A model generated the notes under the pieces. It searched no databases, was not told the origin of the DNA, and saw only the letters and a list, made by a program, of their open reading frames with translations. A DNA stretch of 64,000 nucleotides from the NCBI GenBank assembly GCA_035601835.1, contig DATNNM010000011.1:533323-597322 (forward strand), read 5' to 3'. Positions 16,062 to 24,622 of this stretch are shown here, in pieces (position 1 is the stretch's first letter; each line of letters begins with the position of its first letter). Made by a program: the position numbers and the translations under genes. The DNA is from Candidatus Tumulicola sp. Lineage in GTDB: Bacteria > Vulcanimicrobiota > Vulcanimicrobiia > Eremiobacterales > Eremiobacteraceae.

Positions 16062-17713
16062 TAGTACACCAGCTTTCCAATCCGGCCCGGATTGAGACCC
16101 GTGCCGGGCTCGCAGAACCACAGTGAACCATCGGGTGCTACCGCGATTCCCTTCACTCCTAGTCCGATGACCGGCGAGGTGTATTCGGTCACGACGCCGC
16201 CGGTGGTGACGCGGCCGATCCGGTCCAATCCGCTCTCGGTGAACCACAGCGCGCCGTCCTTGCCGACGGTGATTCCGAGCGGGTTCGCGGTCGCCGTGAC
16301 CGTCGGGAACTCACCGGTAACCGTGAAACTCGTAGGATCGAGGCGTCCGATTCTGCTGGTCCCAAATTCGGTAAACCACACGTTGCCGTCCGGCCCGCGA
16401 ACGATCCCCGACGGCGCTGAACCCACTGTCAGTGGGATCTCGGTGATGGCGCCGAAGAGCATCGGGATCCGCCCGATCTGGTCGGCCGCGTTCTCGGTGA
16501 AGTAGAGATTGTTATCGGGTGCGGTTGCGATGCCGAACGGCTTCGAATTCGCCGTCGGAATCGTCGTTTCGCCGGAGACGCCGCTTGTCAAACCCTGGAA
16601 TCCGACGTGGTTGCCGACGTTGCCCGTGAACCAGACGTTTCCGTCGCCGCGATCCACCAACAGTTGGGGCCCGTCGGACGCGAACAGAGTGCTGAATTCG
16701 GTGAACGCGCCGGCGGTCGTCACTCTGGCGATTTTGCTCCCGTTGAACTCGGTGATCCACAAGTTGCCATCAGCAGCGCCGACGATCCCCCGCGGATCCG
16801 ACGACGCCGTGGGGACTGTGAACTCGGTGACCACGCCGGCCGGGGTGATGCGGGCAACGGCGTTGCCGGGGGATTCGGTGAACCACATGTTGCCGTCGGC
16901 ACCGGCGGCGATCCACTGAGGCTTATTGGCCGCGACCGGGATGGAGAATTGGTAGAACGTCGGCTTCGGCGCGAATGTCGTCGAAGCGGTGGCGACGCCG
17001 GTGGACGTGGCGACGATATCGGCGGTCCACAGCGTACCGCCGTTATACGTCAACGTCGCGGTGGTTGCCGAGTTCGGAATATTGTTTGCTGACAGCGCCA
17101 GCGTGCCGCTGTTCGCCGGATCGCTGATGGCAAGGTGGACCGGGGCGCTGTAGTCGCCGGGCCCCACGATGACGTTCCCATCCGCGTCCTTAGCGGCTAA
17201 ATTGACGTTCACCGTCGCCGGTACGCCGGCGTTGGGACTCTGGTTGGACAGCGAAATCGCGAGCGAGGCTATGACGCCGTTGAGCGTCGCAGAAATGACA
17301 TTCGCAGTGCCGGCGACGATGTTCTGCGTGATCGACGCGCGGCTCAACACGTTACCCTGACCATTTTGCGCGTCATAACTGGCAAACGCGAAGGTATCGA
17401 CGCCTACGGGCGCATCGATGACGATCGTCGTCGCGGGCGCGTTGACGAACTGAGCCGTTCCGCCGTTGACGGCAACGCTGACGCTGCGCGCAGTCGCCGG
17501 CAGATACTTGGGCGTGATGGACAGCGTCTTGGGCGCCGGCCAGTGGACCGTGAAGGTCACTTTCGCCATTCGCTGAGGTGTGATTCCGGGCCCCGGAGGC
17601 ATGACGGGGTTGGATGCTCCACTGCATGCGCTCAAACCGCCCACCACCAAGGCGATAGCGAGAGCACGCAAGCAATAGAGATGGCCAGAGCCCCTTGATG
17701 AACTAGTTTTCAT
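16061..17713 (-). CDS. Vgb-like beta-propeller lipoprotein
   Basis: I chose the ATG at 17713 (550 residues), which has GGAG six bases upstream. The signal peptide ends in a lipobox (GGLSAC, Cys near residue 30). Residues about 40-250 look like Ig-like beta modules. From about 255 to the end there are about seven blades with the signature GxDGNxWFTE...RIxxxGxVTEF, as in virginiamycin B lyase and related SMP-30/NHL propellers. It is therefore a surface-anchored propeller. Such proteins are commonly annotated as Vgb, but a lyase activity is doubtful in this multi-domain setting. It is followed by the small lipoprotein with a 1-base overlap. Confidence 0.85.
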   Translation of the reverse strand: MKTSSSRGSGHLYCLRALAIALVVGGLSACSGASNPVMPPGPGITPQRMAKVTFTVHWPAPKTLSITPKYLPATARSVSVAVNGGTAQFVNAPATTIVIDAPVGVDTFAFASYDAQNGQGNVLSRASITQNIVAGTANVISATLNGVIASLAISLSNQSPNAGVPATVNVNLAAKDADGNVIVGPGDYSAPVHLAISDPANSGTLALSANNIPNSATTATLTYNGGTLWTADIVATSTGVATASTTFAPKPTFYQFSIPVAANKPQWIAAGADGNMWFTESPGNAVARITPAGVVTEFTVPTASSDPRGIVGAADGNLWITEFNGSKIARVTTAGAFTEFSTLFASDGPQLLVDRGDGNVWFTGNVGNHVGFQGLTSGVSGETTIPTANSKPFGIATAPDNNLYFTENAADQIGRIPMLFGAITEIPLTVGSAPSGIVRGPDGNVWFTEFGTSRIGRLDPTSFTVTGEFPTVTATANPLGITVGKDGALWFTESGLDRIGRVTTGGVVTEYTSPVIGLGVKGIAVAPDGSLWFCEPGTGLNPGRIGKLVY

Positions 17714-17870
17714 CGGGATCTCCAATTATCGGCGCGAGGTGGCCGGAGGCATTCCCGTCACAGAAAGCTTTTCCTTGCCGCAAAACCGCACCGAACGAAA
17801 GTTCGCCCCCCTCGTAAGGATGGCAGGTGCGGCCTCGTGCGTCGCCATAGGTGGGGTCAAGGAGAAAGTC

Positions 17871-18131
17871 ATGCCGACCGAATGCACGCATCTCGATCAC
17901 ATCCACAAAGTCACGCCCAGCGCGGCGGGCTGCGAGGAGTGTCTCGCGATGGGCGATAGCTGGGTCCACTTGCGCGAATGTTTGGAATGCGGACATGTCG
18001 GATGCTGCGATGATTCCAAGAATAAGCACGCGACGAAACATTTCCACAAGACGCAGCACCCCATCATACGTTCGTTTCAGCCGGGGGAGCATTGGAAATG
18101 GTGCTATGTCGATGAGGTGATGTGGGAGTGA
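17871..18131 (+). CDS. UBP-type zinc-finger protein
   Basis: The ATG at 17871 (86 residues) has AAGGAG nine bases upstream. The whole protein is one ubiquitin-protease-type zinc finger: CTHLDHI at the N-terminus, then GCEECLAMGDSWVHLRECLECGHVGCCDDS, then KHATKHFHKTQHPII and a final GEHWKWCYVDE. These supply the Cys/His ligands of the ZnF-UBP fold. In eukaryotes this fold binds the free C-terminus of ubiquitin; free-standing bacterial versions occur but their ligand is unknown. The gene overlaps yceI by 10 bases, so the two are co-translated. Confidence 0.88.
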   Translation: MPTECTHLDHIHKVTPSAAGCEECLAMGDSWVHLRECLECGHVGCCDDSKNKHATKHFHKTQHPIIRSFQPGEHWKWCYVDEVMWE

Positions 18132-18676
18132 AGTGGTTTTTCGAGCCCGGTCACACGGCGGCGGAGTTCCGCGCGCGACACATGATGGTGACCTGGGTAC
18201 GCGGTCAGTTCAAGAACGTTTCGGGCGACCTCGAGTTCGACCCCGAGGACCTGACCAAGACGAAGATCGACACGGTGATCAAGGCCGAGACGGTGTGGAC
18301 CGGCGAACCCGCGCGCGACGCGCACCTCCGCAGCGCCGACTTCCTCGACGTCGAACACCACCCGACGATCGAGTTTCACAGCAAGCGCGTGGAGGTCGTC
18401 GGCAAGATCGATTTTCACGTCATCGGCGACCTCACCATCCGCGGCATCACCCGCGAGGTCGGGCTGGCGGTCACCTACCTCGGCCAGTGGGAAACGCCGT
18501 GGTGGGAAGACGGCGTGAACAAGGGGCCGCGTCAGCGGGCAGGCTTCCTCGCCACGACGCGGATCAACCGGCAAAATTTCAAGGTGAGCTGGAACGATAG
18601 CATGGCGCGCGGCGGCGTCGTCGTCGGCGACTATCTGGACATCACGCTCGACGTCGAGGCGGTCCGCAAAGACTAG
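18122..18676 (+). CDS. YceI-family protein without signal peptide
   Basis: This 184-residue protein is a YceI-like lipocalin-fold domain: FEPGHTAAEFRARHMMVTWVRG near the start, AHLRSADFLDVEHHPTIEF in the middle and IGDLTIRGITREV later. YceI proteins bind amphiphiles such as polyisoprenoids. Most are periplasmic, but this one has no signal peptide, so it is predicted to be cytoplasmic. The GTG start at 18122 lies inside the UBP zinc-finger gene; a second GTG at 18128 is also possible. The tight pairing suggests a shared task that I cannot name. Confidence 0.88.
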   Translation: MGVKWFFEPGHTAAEFRARHMMVTWVRGQFKNVSGDLEFDPEDLTKTKIDTVIKAETVWTGEPARDAHLRSADFLDVEHHPTIEFHSKRVEVVGKIDFHVIGDLTIRGITREVGLAVTYLGQWETPWWEDGVNKGPRQRAGFLATTRINRQNFKVSWNDSMARGGVVVGDYLDITLDVEAVRKD

Positions 18677-18749
18677 CGGGGCTAGCACGGTCCCCGACTC
18701 TCGGACGGCTGCAGGACGGGCCGATGGTAGGCTGGTCCTGGAGGCGGCG

Positions 18750-18956
18750 ATGGAACGTTCCGAGCATCTTTTCGTAGTGCGCATGTGGCGCGAAGCCTCG
18801 ACCGGCGAAGCCGCCTGGCGCGGTTCGGTCGAGGATGTCGAGTCGCATCAGCGGCTGAGCTTCACCAAATATGCCGATCTGATAGACTTCATCGCGCTCC
18901 GGACCGGCGACGCGCCCGAGCCGCTCGAGCACCAAAGGTCGCAATCTCCCGATTGA
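18750..18956 (+). CDS. Small hypothetical protein
   Basis: This 68-residue frame (FVVRMWREASTGEAAWRGSVEDVESHQRLSF, written here as FVVRMWRE...WRGSVEDV) resembles short bacterial proteins with a WRG-x-VxH/DV core and a final aromatic strand, but I cannot name the family. The ATG at 18750 lies 74 bases after yceI. The last 68 bases overlap the end of the convergent regulator gene at 18889, which is unusual but common in compact genomes. Coding status is likely, not certain. Confidence 0.55.
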   Translation: MERSEHLFVVRMWREASTGEAAWRGSVEDVESHQRLSFTKYADLIDFIALRTGDAPEPLEHQRSQSPD

Positions 18957-21900
18957 ACCAAAGCTCCCCAAAACTTGGGACTGCATCGTCCGGGACAGCG
19001 GCCGCGAATTTCTCAAGCGCCGCCCTGGCGCGCGCGATCAAAACGCCCGCCCGGGCCGGCTTCTTGAGACTCTTGTAGACTTTAGCCGCCGCCAAGAACA
19101 CATATTGCGGCCACATGGCGCCCTCCGTCGACTCCTCCGCAGCCGCTATCATCTCGTCGGCGACCTCTTGCGCGCGCTTGAGATCCCGCGCCTGAACATA
19201 GCCAAGGGCAAGGTCGGCGAGATCTTGCAAGTTGTCTGCGGCACGGCTGATGCCCCGGCGCAGCGCAAGCCCCTGCTCCATGTGGACGATCGCCTCGCTC
19301 ACTTCGCCAAGGTCACGCTCCGCAGCGCCGAGATTCGCGAGCGCCGCGGATTCCATCGTCGGATTTTTCAGCTCGCGGGCGAGCTCGATCGCCTTGCGCG
19401 CCAGGCTCTTGGCAGCCGCCAGATGACCGGTCCATAGTTCGAGCGCGCTCAGATTCACCGTGGCCACCGTGCGGCCGCGCAGATCGTCAAGGTCTTCGAA
19501 CAATGCCATTGCGGCTGTTGCCCCCTCGCGGGCTTGCTCGAACATCCCTAGGCGCATCGCAAGAATGCAATCGTTCACGCGGCGCAACGCGAGCCCCTGA
19601 CGCTTGCCGATCGCCTGGAAAATCGCTGCCGCGGCGCTATTCGCGCGCCGCGCCTCATCGAACCGGAAAAGCCGCAGCGCCGCTGACGCTTGGCGGCCAA
19701 GCGCGTCCGCCTCACCCTCACGGTCGCCCATGGCGCGGTGCAGTTCTTGCGCCGCGACGCATAGGTCGATGCATTCAGCGAAGCGCTGTTGGATGAGCGC
19801 CGCCGTTCCGGCGGTCATCGTCGCACGCGCGATCAATGGCAGCGTTGAATGCTCGGCCGCGCGCGCTCGCGCCCGATCCAAGTAGGCGCGGCCTTCTGCG
19901 ATCGATCCGTGGTGAGAGGCTTGCTCGGCGAGAAGACACAGGCATTCGACCGCATCCGGGCGGCTGCCGAAAAGGTCCAGCGCGTGCGCTGCCTGCTTCA
20001 TCGACAGCTCGACTTGGCCGAGCAGCGAAGCATGCTCGGCAGCCGTCAGCAAAGCCCGGGCTTTTTTCAGCCGATCATCGCCTGCCAGACGTTGGAGCTG
20101 GGTGATCGCCGCCGCTTCCCGGTCGCGCTCGCCCAGGGAGCGCTCGAGCCGAACCCGGCGCAGCGTCGCGTCGAACTTCGCATCGCCGTCGCCCAAGCCG
20201 TCCGCCAGCCGCTCGAACTCGTCGATGTCGGTACGCTGGCCCGATCGATCGCCCATGTGGTTGCGGCAGGCTTCACGCATGGACACGAACTCCAAGCGCA
20301 TCTCGTCGGCTTGCGTCAACGCAAGTCCCCGGGTCAACGCGGCCTCCGCTTCGGCGTGCGCGAAGACATCCGCGGCGCGCTTGCCGGCCTCAAGATACCA
20401 TAGCGCGGCTCGTTCGGGCTCGCGGCCCAGCTCGTAATGGCGCGCTAGATCGGCCGCGAGCTCATCGCGCCGCTCTGCGTAAAGCTCCTCGATGGCGTGG
20501 GCGGTGCGCCGATGTCGCCGGACGAGGACGTCGGGCGAGATCGCGTCGTAGAGCGTCTGTTGGATCAGCTGATGGCGGAACGCGAAGGCGTAGCGCGCGC
20601 GTCCGGAGCTCTCCCTCACGATCGCGCGGTCGACGAGTTCATCCAACGCCCGCAGCACCTGGTCTTCGGGCCAGCCGGACACTTCGCGCACGAGATCCAC
20701 GTCAAAGCCGCGGCCCGCGACGGAGGCGATTTCGGCGCAGGCGCGCGTGTCAGGCGACAGGCGCGCAAGCCGCGCCGCGATGATCGCGCGAACCGCGGGC
20801 GCTTCGCCGATCCGCGCCACGTCCGGCCGGCTGTCCGCCCAGTCGCGCGCGATCTCAGCCGCGAACAGCGGATTGCCCTCGCTTTGCGCCAGCAGCATCG
20901 GGGCGAGGCTTTCGGCCTCCGACGCAAGTGTCGGGATGGCGGCCAACATCGTCCTGAGATCTTCGACGCCCAGCGGCGCGGGCGTCAAGTGATCGGCGAT
21001 GCCTTTGGGCTGCAGCCGGTGCCGGAGTTGGCGCAGCATGTGCGTGCGCGGCGTCTCGTCATCGCGATAGGTCGCAAGCGCGAGAATGCGCGCGTTCGAA
21101 AAGCGCGGTGCCAAAAACTCAAGCGCAGCGATGGTGGCTTCGCCCGCCCAATGGAGATCCTCCAAGATCAGCAGCAGCGGCCGCGATCGCGCGAGCGCAG
21201 CGAGCGTCACGGCCAGCGATTCGAAGAGGCGCAGCCGATCTCGATCGGACGCGCTCGGCTGCACCGGCGGGATGTCGCTGCGCTGCGCGCGCAGTTCCGG
21301 CACGAGCTGGGCGATCGCGCCTAGCCAAACCGGTTCGATGCGCAGCGCCGTCACGAGCGGCAGCGCGAAGCGCAGGGCGTCGGTGACGGCCTGATACGGC
21401 GCGCCCTCCGGCGAGCTGGTCGCTCCGAAAAGGACGCGTCCGCCTTCGCGCTCGACCGCAAGCGCGAAGTCGCCGGCCAATCGAGACTTGCCGATCCCCG
21501 CCTCGCCTCCCATGAGGACGAGGCTTCCCGCGCCGGCCACCGCGCGGTTCCAATGCTCTTGCAGGAACGCGGTCTCGGCCGACCGGCCCACGAACGGAAG
21601 AATAGCGCGCGTCTCACGCCGTCCTGGTTTCGGTCCCAGTTCGATCGTCGCGGCCGGACCGGGCAGCGGATCACCGCGCAGGATGATGTCGCGCAAGGCG
21701 ACCGTCTCCGGCATGGGGTCGACTTCCATCTCCTCGCGCAGCCGCCGCCGGAAAGACTCGAATTCTTGCAGTGCTCCGGACCGATCGCCGAGCTCGTAAC
21801 GCGCGCTCATGAGCTGACGCAGCGCGTCTTCTCGCCACGGGTCGCTGACCAGCATGCGCGCGGCGTACTCGGCCGCACCGTGGAAATCGCGCGAGCGACG

Positions 21901-22395
21901 GCGGTTCACGACGATGCGGTCGAGCGCCCCCAGGTATGCGTTTCGCAAGCGGTTCCTGTGTTCGATGATCCAGTCGTCGTAGAGGTTTTCGAGCAGTTCA
22001 CCCCGATACAGCGCGACCGCTTCGGGCAACAAGTCGTCGTCCTTTAAGCAACGCTCGAACTCGGCGATATCGAACCACGCAGGCGAGTTCGGATTCCAAC
22101 GCAGCGAATCGCCGTCGGCCAAGATCCAGGCTGCATCCGCGCGAGGCGGCAATGCCCGCTGCACCATGTGCAGATGGCGTCGCAGGTTTGCGCGCGCCGT
22201 CTCCTCGGCGTCGTCCGGCCAAAGCGCAAACGCTGCGGCGTCGCGCGAAAGCGGCGCCTGGCGGTGAAGCAGCAAGTAAGCCAGCAGCGGCAGCGCTTTT
22301 GGCGGCCCCGCGAACGGAAACGGAGCGCCGACCAACTCGAAGTGCGGCGTGCCGAAAAAGTGGATGCGAAAACCGTTTGCGTCCGCGCGAATCAA
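18889..22395 (-). CDS. Large BTAD/ATPase/TPR transcriptional regulator (SARP-like)
   Basis: This 1168-residue protein combines an N-terminal OmpR-like DNA-binding and bacterial transcriptional activator domain (about 8-245; LPLLAYLLLHRQAPLSRDAA and the BTAD segment ALRQLMSARYELGDR). An AAA/NACHT-like ATPase follows, with Walker A GGEAGIGKSRLAG (about 292) and Walker B LLLILEDLHWAGE (about 405). A long TPR superhelix runs to the C-terminus. This is the AfsR/LuxR-like STAND architecture, which activates targets after ligand binding in the TPR/ATPase part. It is transcribed divergently from rmlC. The start is a TTG at 22395 (GGGGGC upstream). The target genes are unknown. Confidence 0.88.
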   Translation of the reverse strand: MIRADANGFRIHFFGTPHFELVGAPFPFAGPPKALPLLAYLLLHRQAPLSRDAAAFALWPDDAEETARANLRRHLHMVQRALPPRADAAWILADGDSLRWNPNSPAWFDIAEFERCLKDDDLLPEAVALYRGELLENLYDDWIIEHRNRLRNAYLGALDRIVVNRRRSRDFHGAAEYAARMLVSDPWREDALRQLMSARYELGDRSGALQEFESFRRRLREEMEVDPMPETVALRDIILRGDPLPGPAATIELGPKPGRRETRAILPFVGRSAETAFLQEHWNRAVAGAGSLVLMGGEAGIGKSRLAGDFALAVEREGGRVLFGATSSPEGAPYQAVTDALRFALPLVTALRIEPVWLGAIAQLVPELRAQRSDIPPVQPSASDRDRLRLFESLAVTLAALARSRPLLLILEDLHWAGEATIAALEFLAPRFSNARILALATYRDDETPRTHMLRQLRHRLQPKGIADHLTPAPLGVEDLRTMLAAIPTLASEAESLAPMLLAQSEGNPLFAAEIARDWADSRPDVARIGEAPAVRAIIAARLARLSPDTRACAEIASVAGRGFDVDLVREVSGWPEDQVLRALDELVDRAIVRESSGRARYAFAFRHQLIQQTLYDAISPDVLVRRHRRTAHAIEELYAERRDELAADLARHYELGREPERAALWYLEAGKRAADVFAHAEAEAALTRGLALTQADEMRLEFVSMREACRNHMGDRSGQRTDIDEFERLADGLGDGDAKFDATLRRVRLERSLGERDREAAAITQLQRLAGDDRLKKARALLTAAEHASLLGQVELSMKQAAHALDLFGSRPDAVECLCLLAEQASHHGSIAEGRAYLDRARARAAEHSTLPLIARATMTAGTAALIQQRFAECIDLCVAAQELHRAMGDREGEADALGRQASAALRLFRFDEARRANSAAAAIFQAIGKRQGLALRRVNDCILAMRLGMFEQAREGATAAMALFEDLDDLRGRTVATVNLSALELWTGHLAAAKSLARKAIELARELKNPTMESAALANLGAAERDLGEVSEAIVHMEQGLALRRGISRAADNLQDLADLALGYVQARDLKRAQEVADEMIAAAEESTEGAMWPQYVFLAAAKVYKSLKKPARAGVLIARARAALEKFAAAVPDDAVPSFGELWFNREIATFGARAARARRRSGAR

Positions 22396-22423
22396 AGATG
22401 CCCCCGAGGGTCAAAAGTTCGTT

Positions 22424-22445
22424 CAACGGACCTAAAGGTCCGTTG
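22424..22445. repeat. Palindromic element between divergent genes
   Basis: A perfect 9-bp inverted repeat (CAACGGACC and GGTCCGTTG) surrounds a TAAA loop at 22433-22436. It lies in the 90-base gap between the BTAD regulator and rmlC. The TAAA loop and GC-rich arms match the other dispersed copies. It could act as a regulatory hairpin for one of the two genes, but no direct evidence supports this. Confidence 0.6.
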
Positions 22446-22485
22446 TGAAGGTCCGGTTCCATATCGGGTCTAAGGGCGGGCCCGG

Positions 22486-22995
22486 ATGATCGTCGTCAAG
22501 CCCACCAAGTTCGCCGACGCCCACCTCTTCGTGCCTGATGTTTTCAGCGACGCGCGCGGCTATTTCAAAGAGACGTATGCGCGGCGAAAGTACGAAGAGC
22601 TCGGGATCGCTGATGAATGGGTGCAAGATGCCGTGTCTCGCTCGCGTAAGAACGTCTTGCGAGGCATGCACTACGACATGCGGATGGCGAAACTGGCCCA
22701 GGTCCTGGTCGGCCGCGCATACGACGTCATCGTAGACGTGCGCGAAGGTTCGCCCACCTACAAACAGTGGCAAGGCTTTGATCTCAGCGGCGACAATCAC
22801 ATGCAGGTCTACGTGCCCAAGGGCTTCGCACACGGTTTCTTGGCCCTGTCCGATGAGGTCATCTTCCATTATAAGATGAGCGCGCATTTCGACCCGCAAC
22901 ACGAGCGCGTGCTCAGCTGGAAAGACCCGTCAGTGGGGATCGAATGGCCGATTGAAGGCGAGCCGCTCTTGTCGCCAAAAGATGCCGCGGCCTGA
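22486..22995 (+). CDS. rmlC: dTDP-4-dehydrorhamnose 3,5-epimerase-family protein
   Basis: This 169-residue cupin-fold protein matches RmlC: DARGYFKETYAR, VLRGMHYDMRMAKLAQVLVG (catalytic His in RGMHY), VDVREGSPTYKQW, VYVPKGFAHGFLALSD and a final WPIEGEPLLSPKDA. The family epimerises the 4-keto sugar in dTDP-rhamnose synthesis. No rmlA, rmlB or rmlD is in the window, so it could instead serve another nucleotide-sugar pathway. The stop overlaps the next small gene by 14 bases. It is divergent from the BTAD regulator. Confidence 0.85.
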   Translation: MIVVKPTKFADAHLFVPDVFSDARGYFKETYARRKYEELGIADEWVQDAVSRSRKNVLRGMHYDMRMAKLAQVLVGRAYDVIVDVREGSPTYKQWQGFDLSGDNHMQVYVPKGFAHGFLALSDEVIFHYKMSAHFDPQHERVLSWKDPSVGIEWPIEGEPLLSPKDAAA

Positions 22996-23173
22996 GCTCT
23001 CGCGCGTGGCCGACTTGGCGGCCGCGCTGGGGGAACACGTCGTCGACCTCGAGCGCCGCATACAGGCGCTCGAATCCGGCACCAAGACGCCGAAGGCGAT
23101 CGCGGCGAGCGATCTGCGCCGCATCACCAAGGCGTTGATGAGGTTGTCGCTCGAGTTGAGGAAGAACAGCTGA
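22982..23173 (+). CDS. Small hypothetical helical protein
   Basis: The ATG at 22982 (63 residues) lies inside the rmlC end, and the stop overlaps the permease start as TGATG. The sequence is mostly helical with a heptad-like stretch (VADLAAALGEHVVDLERRIQ) and a basic C-terminus. No known domain is visible. The double overlap with rmlC and the permease supports real translation as a coupling gene. Confidence 0.6.
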   Translation: MPRPELSRVADLAAALGEHVVDLERRIQALESGTKTPKAIAASDLRRITKALMRLSLELRKNS

Positions 23174-24591
23174 TGGGCCTATTCATCACCCGGTCGATCG
23201 ACGCGCTCACCAAAGAGACCGAGGAAATACAAGGCCCGACGCTGCGCCGGGCGCTGGGGCCGTGGGCGCTCATCGCGTTCGGACTGGGCAGCATGGTGGG
23301 CGGCGGCATCTTCGCGACCATCGGTCTCGGCGTGCACACCTACGCCGGCCCGTCCGTCGTGCTCTCCTTCATCCTGGCGGGGCTGGCGTGTGTGTTCGCG
23401 GCTCTCGCATACGCCGAGATCGCGTCGATGGTACCCGTGGCCGGAAGCGCGTATACGTATACCTACGCGACACTGGGCGAATTCGTGGCTTGGATCGTGG
23501 GCTGGAACCTGATCCTGGAATACGCGCTTTCGGCGGCACCCGACGCGAACATCCTTTCGGGCAACTTGCAGCAGTGGCTCGCCGGATTCAACGTGCACCT
23601 GCCGCTATGGGCCACCGCCTTCTTTTCGCCTGAACAGCACACGTACTTCGACGTCTTCGCTTTTCTCTCGTGCGTGCTCGTCGGCGTGCTCGTGGCGGCC
23701 GGCATCCGCGAGTCGGCCCACACCAACTCCGGACTCGTCGTCATAAAAATGGGGGTGCTCGTCCTCTTCGTGCTGGCGGCCATTCCATTTTTCCACTCGG
23801 CCAATCTGCACCCGTTCGTAACGCACGGCTGGGGCACCCAAGGTGTCATCGGGGCCGCCTTCATCGTGTTCTTCGCCTTTATCGGCTTTGACGCGACCAC
23901 CACTACGGCAGAGGAAGCGAAAAACCCGCAGCGCGACATACCGATCGCGATTCTTGGGGCGTTGGGCATCGGAGCGCTCTTCTACGTGGCGGTTGCGATC
24001 GCGCTCACCGGCATGGTGCCGGCCACGCAAGTGAGCGAAAACACCCCGCTCTCGAGCGCATTTCAGACGGTTGGGCTCGGCCGTTACGCATGGATCATGA
24101 ACTGGGGGGCGGGTTTTGGCGCGGTGTCCATCATCCTCACCGCCTTCGTCGGTCAGGCGCGGATCTTCTACGTCATGGCGCGCGACGGTCTTCTGCCCAA
24201 GGGCGTCGCAAGGATCCATCCCGTCTTCCGCACGCCCGCGCGCATGACCATCATCATGAGCGTCGTCGTCGGTGTGCTCGCCGCGATGTTCGACCTCAAC
24301 ACGCTGCTCGATTTCGTCAATATCGGCACGCTTGCTGCGTTCATATGCGTAAGCATCGGGGTCATCATCCTGCGCTATACTCAGCCGGATCGGCCAAGGC
24401 GTTTCAGGTCACCGTTTGTGCCCGTCTTTCCTGCGATAGGCGTCATCCTCTCGCTCGTGCTCGTCTTCTATGGAACCAATTGGATCGTGTGGACGCGTTT
24501 TGGCGTGTGGATGCTGATCGGCTTGGCGGTGTACGCGCTCTACGGATATCGCAATAGCGTGGAGCGGAGGGCGCAGCAAACACGGGGCTAA
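23173..24591 (+). CDS. APC-superfamily amino acid permease
   Basis: This 472-residue integral membrane protein resembles cationic amino acid transporters of the APC superfamily. TM1 carries FGLGSMVGGGIFATIGLG, and TM6 is followed by IGFDATTTTAEEAKNPQRDIP, a hallmark of the CAT/YfnA group. About 12 membrane segments are visible. The substrate, probably a neutral or basic amino acid, is not certain. It starts on the TGATG of the small upstream gene. Its TAA stop lies inside a dispersed palindromic element (24584-24619), so the last residues come from the repeat. Confidence 0.9.
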   Translation: MGLFITRSIDALTKETEEIQGPTLRRALGPWALIAFGLGSMVGGGIFATIGLGVHTYAGPSVVLSFILAGLACVFAALAYAEIASMVPVAGSAYTYTYATLGEFVAWIVGWNLILEYALSAAPDANILSGNLQQWLAGFNVHLPLWATAFFSPEQHTYFDVFAFLSCVLVGVLVAAGIRESAHTNSGLVVIKMGVLVLFVLAAIPFFHSANLHPFVTHGWGTQGVIGAAFIVFFAFIGFDATTTTAEEAKNPQRDIPIAILGALGIGALFYVAVAIALTGMVPATQVSENTPLSSAFQTVGLGRYAWIMNWGAGFGAVSIILTAFVGQARIFYVMARDGLLPKGVARIHPVFRTPARMTIIMSVVVGVLAAMFDLNTLLDFVNIGTLAAFICVSIGVIILRYTQPDRPRRFRSPFVPVFPAIGVILSLVLVFYGTNWIVWTRFGVWMLIGLAVYALYGYRNSVERRAQQTRG

Positions 24592-24619
24592 AGAGCCACG
24601 GAGCTAAAGCTCCGTGGCT
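24584..24619. repeat. Palindromic element supplying a stop codon
   Basis: An 11-bp perfect inverted repeat (AGCCACGGAGC and GCTCCGTGGCT) around a TAAA loop lies at 24594-24619, preceded by GGGGCTAAAG (24584-24593). The TAA in GGGGCTAAAG is the permease stop. The convergent secreted-protein gene stops three bases beyond the stem, so the element fills the whole intergenic space. It could act as a bidirectional terminator. Confidence 0.7.
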
Positions 24620-24622
24620 ACG

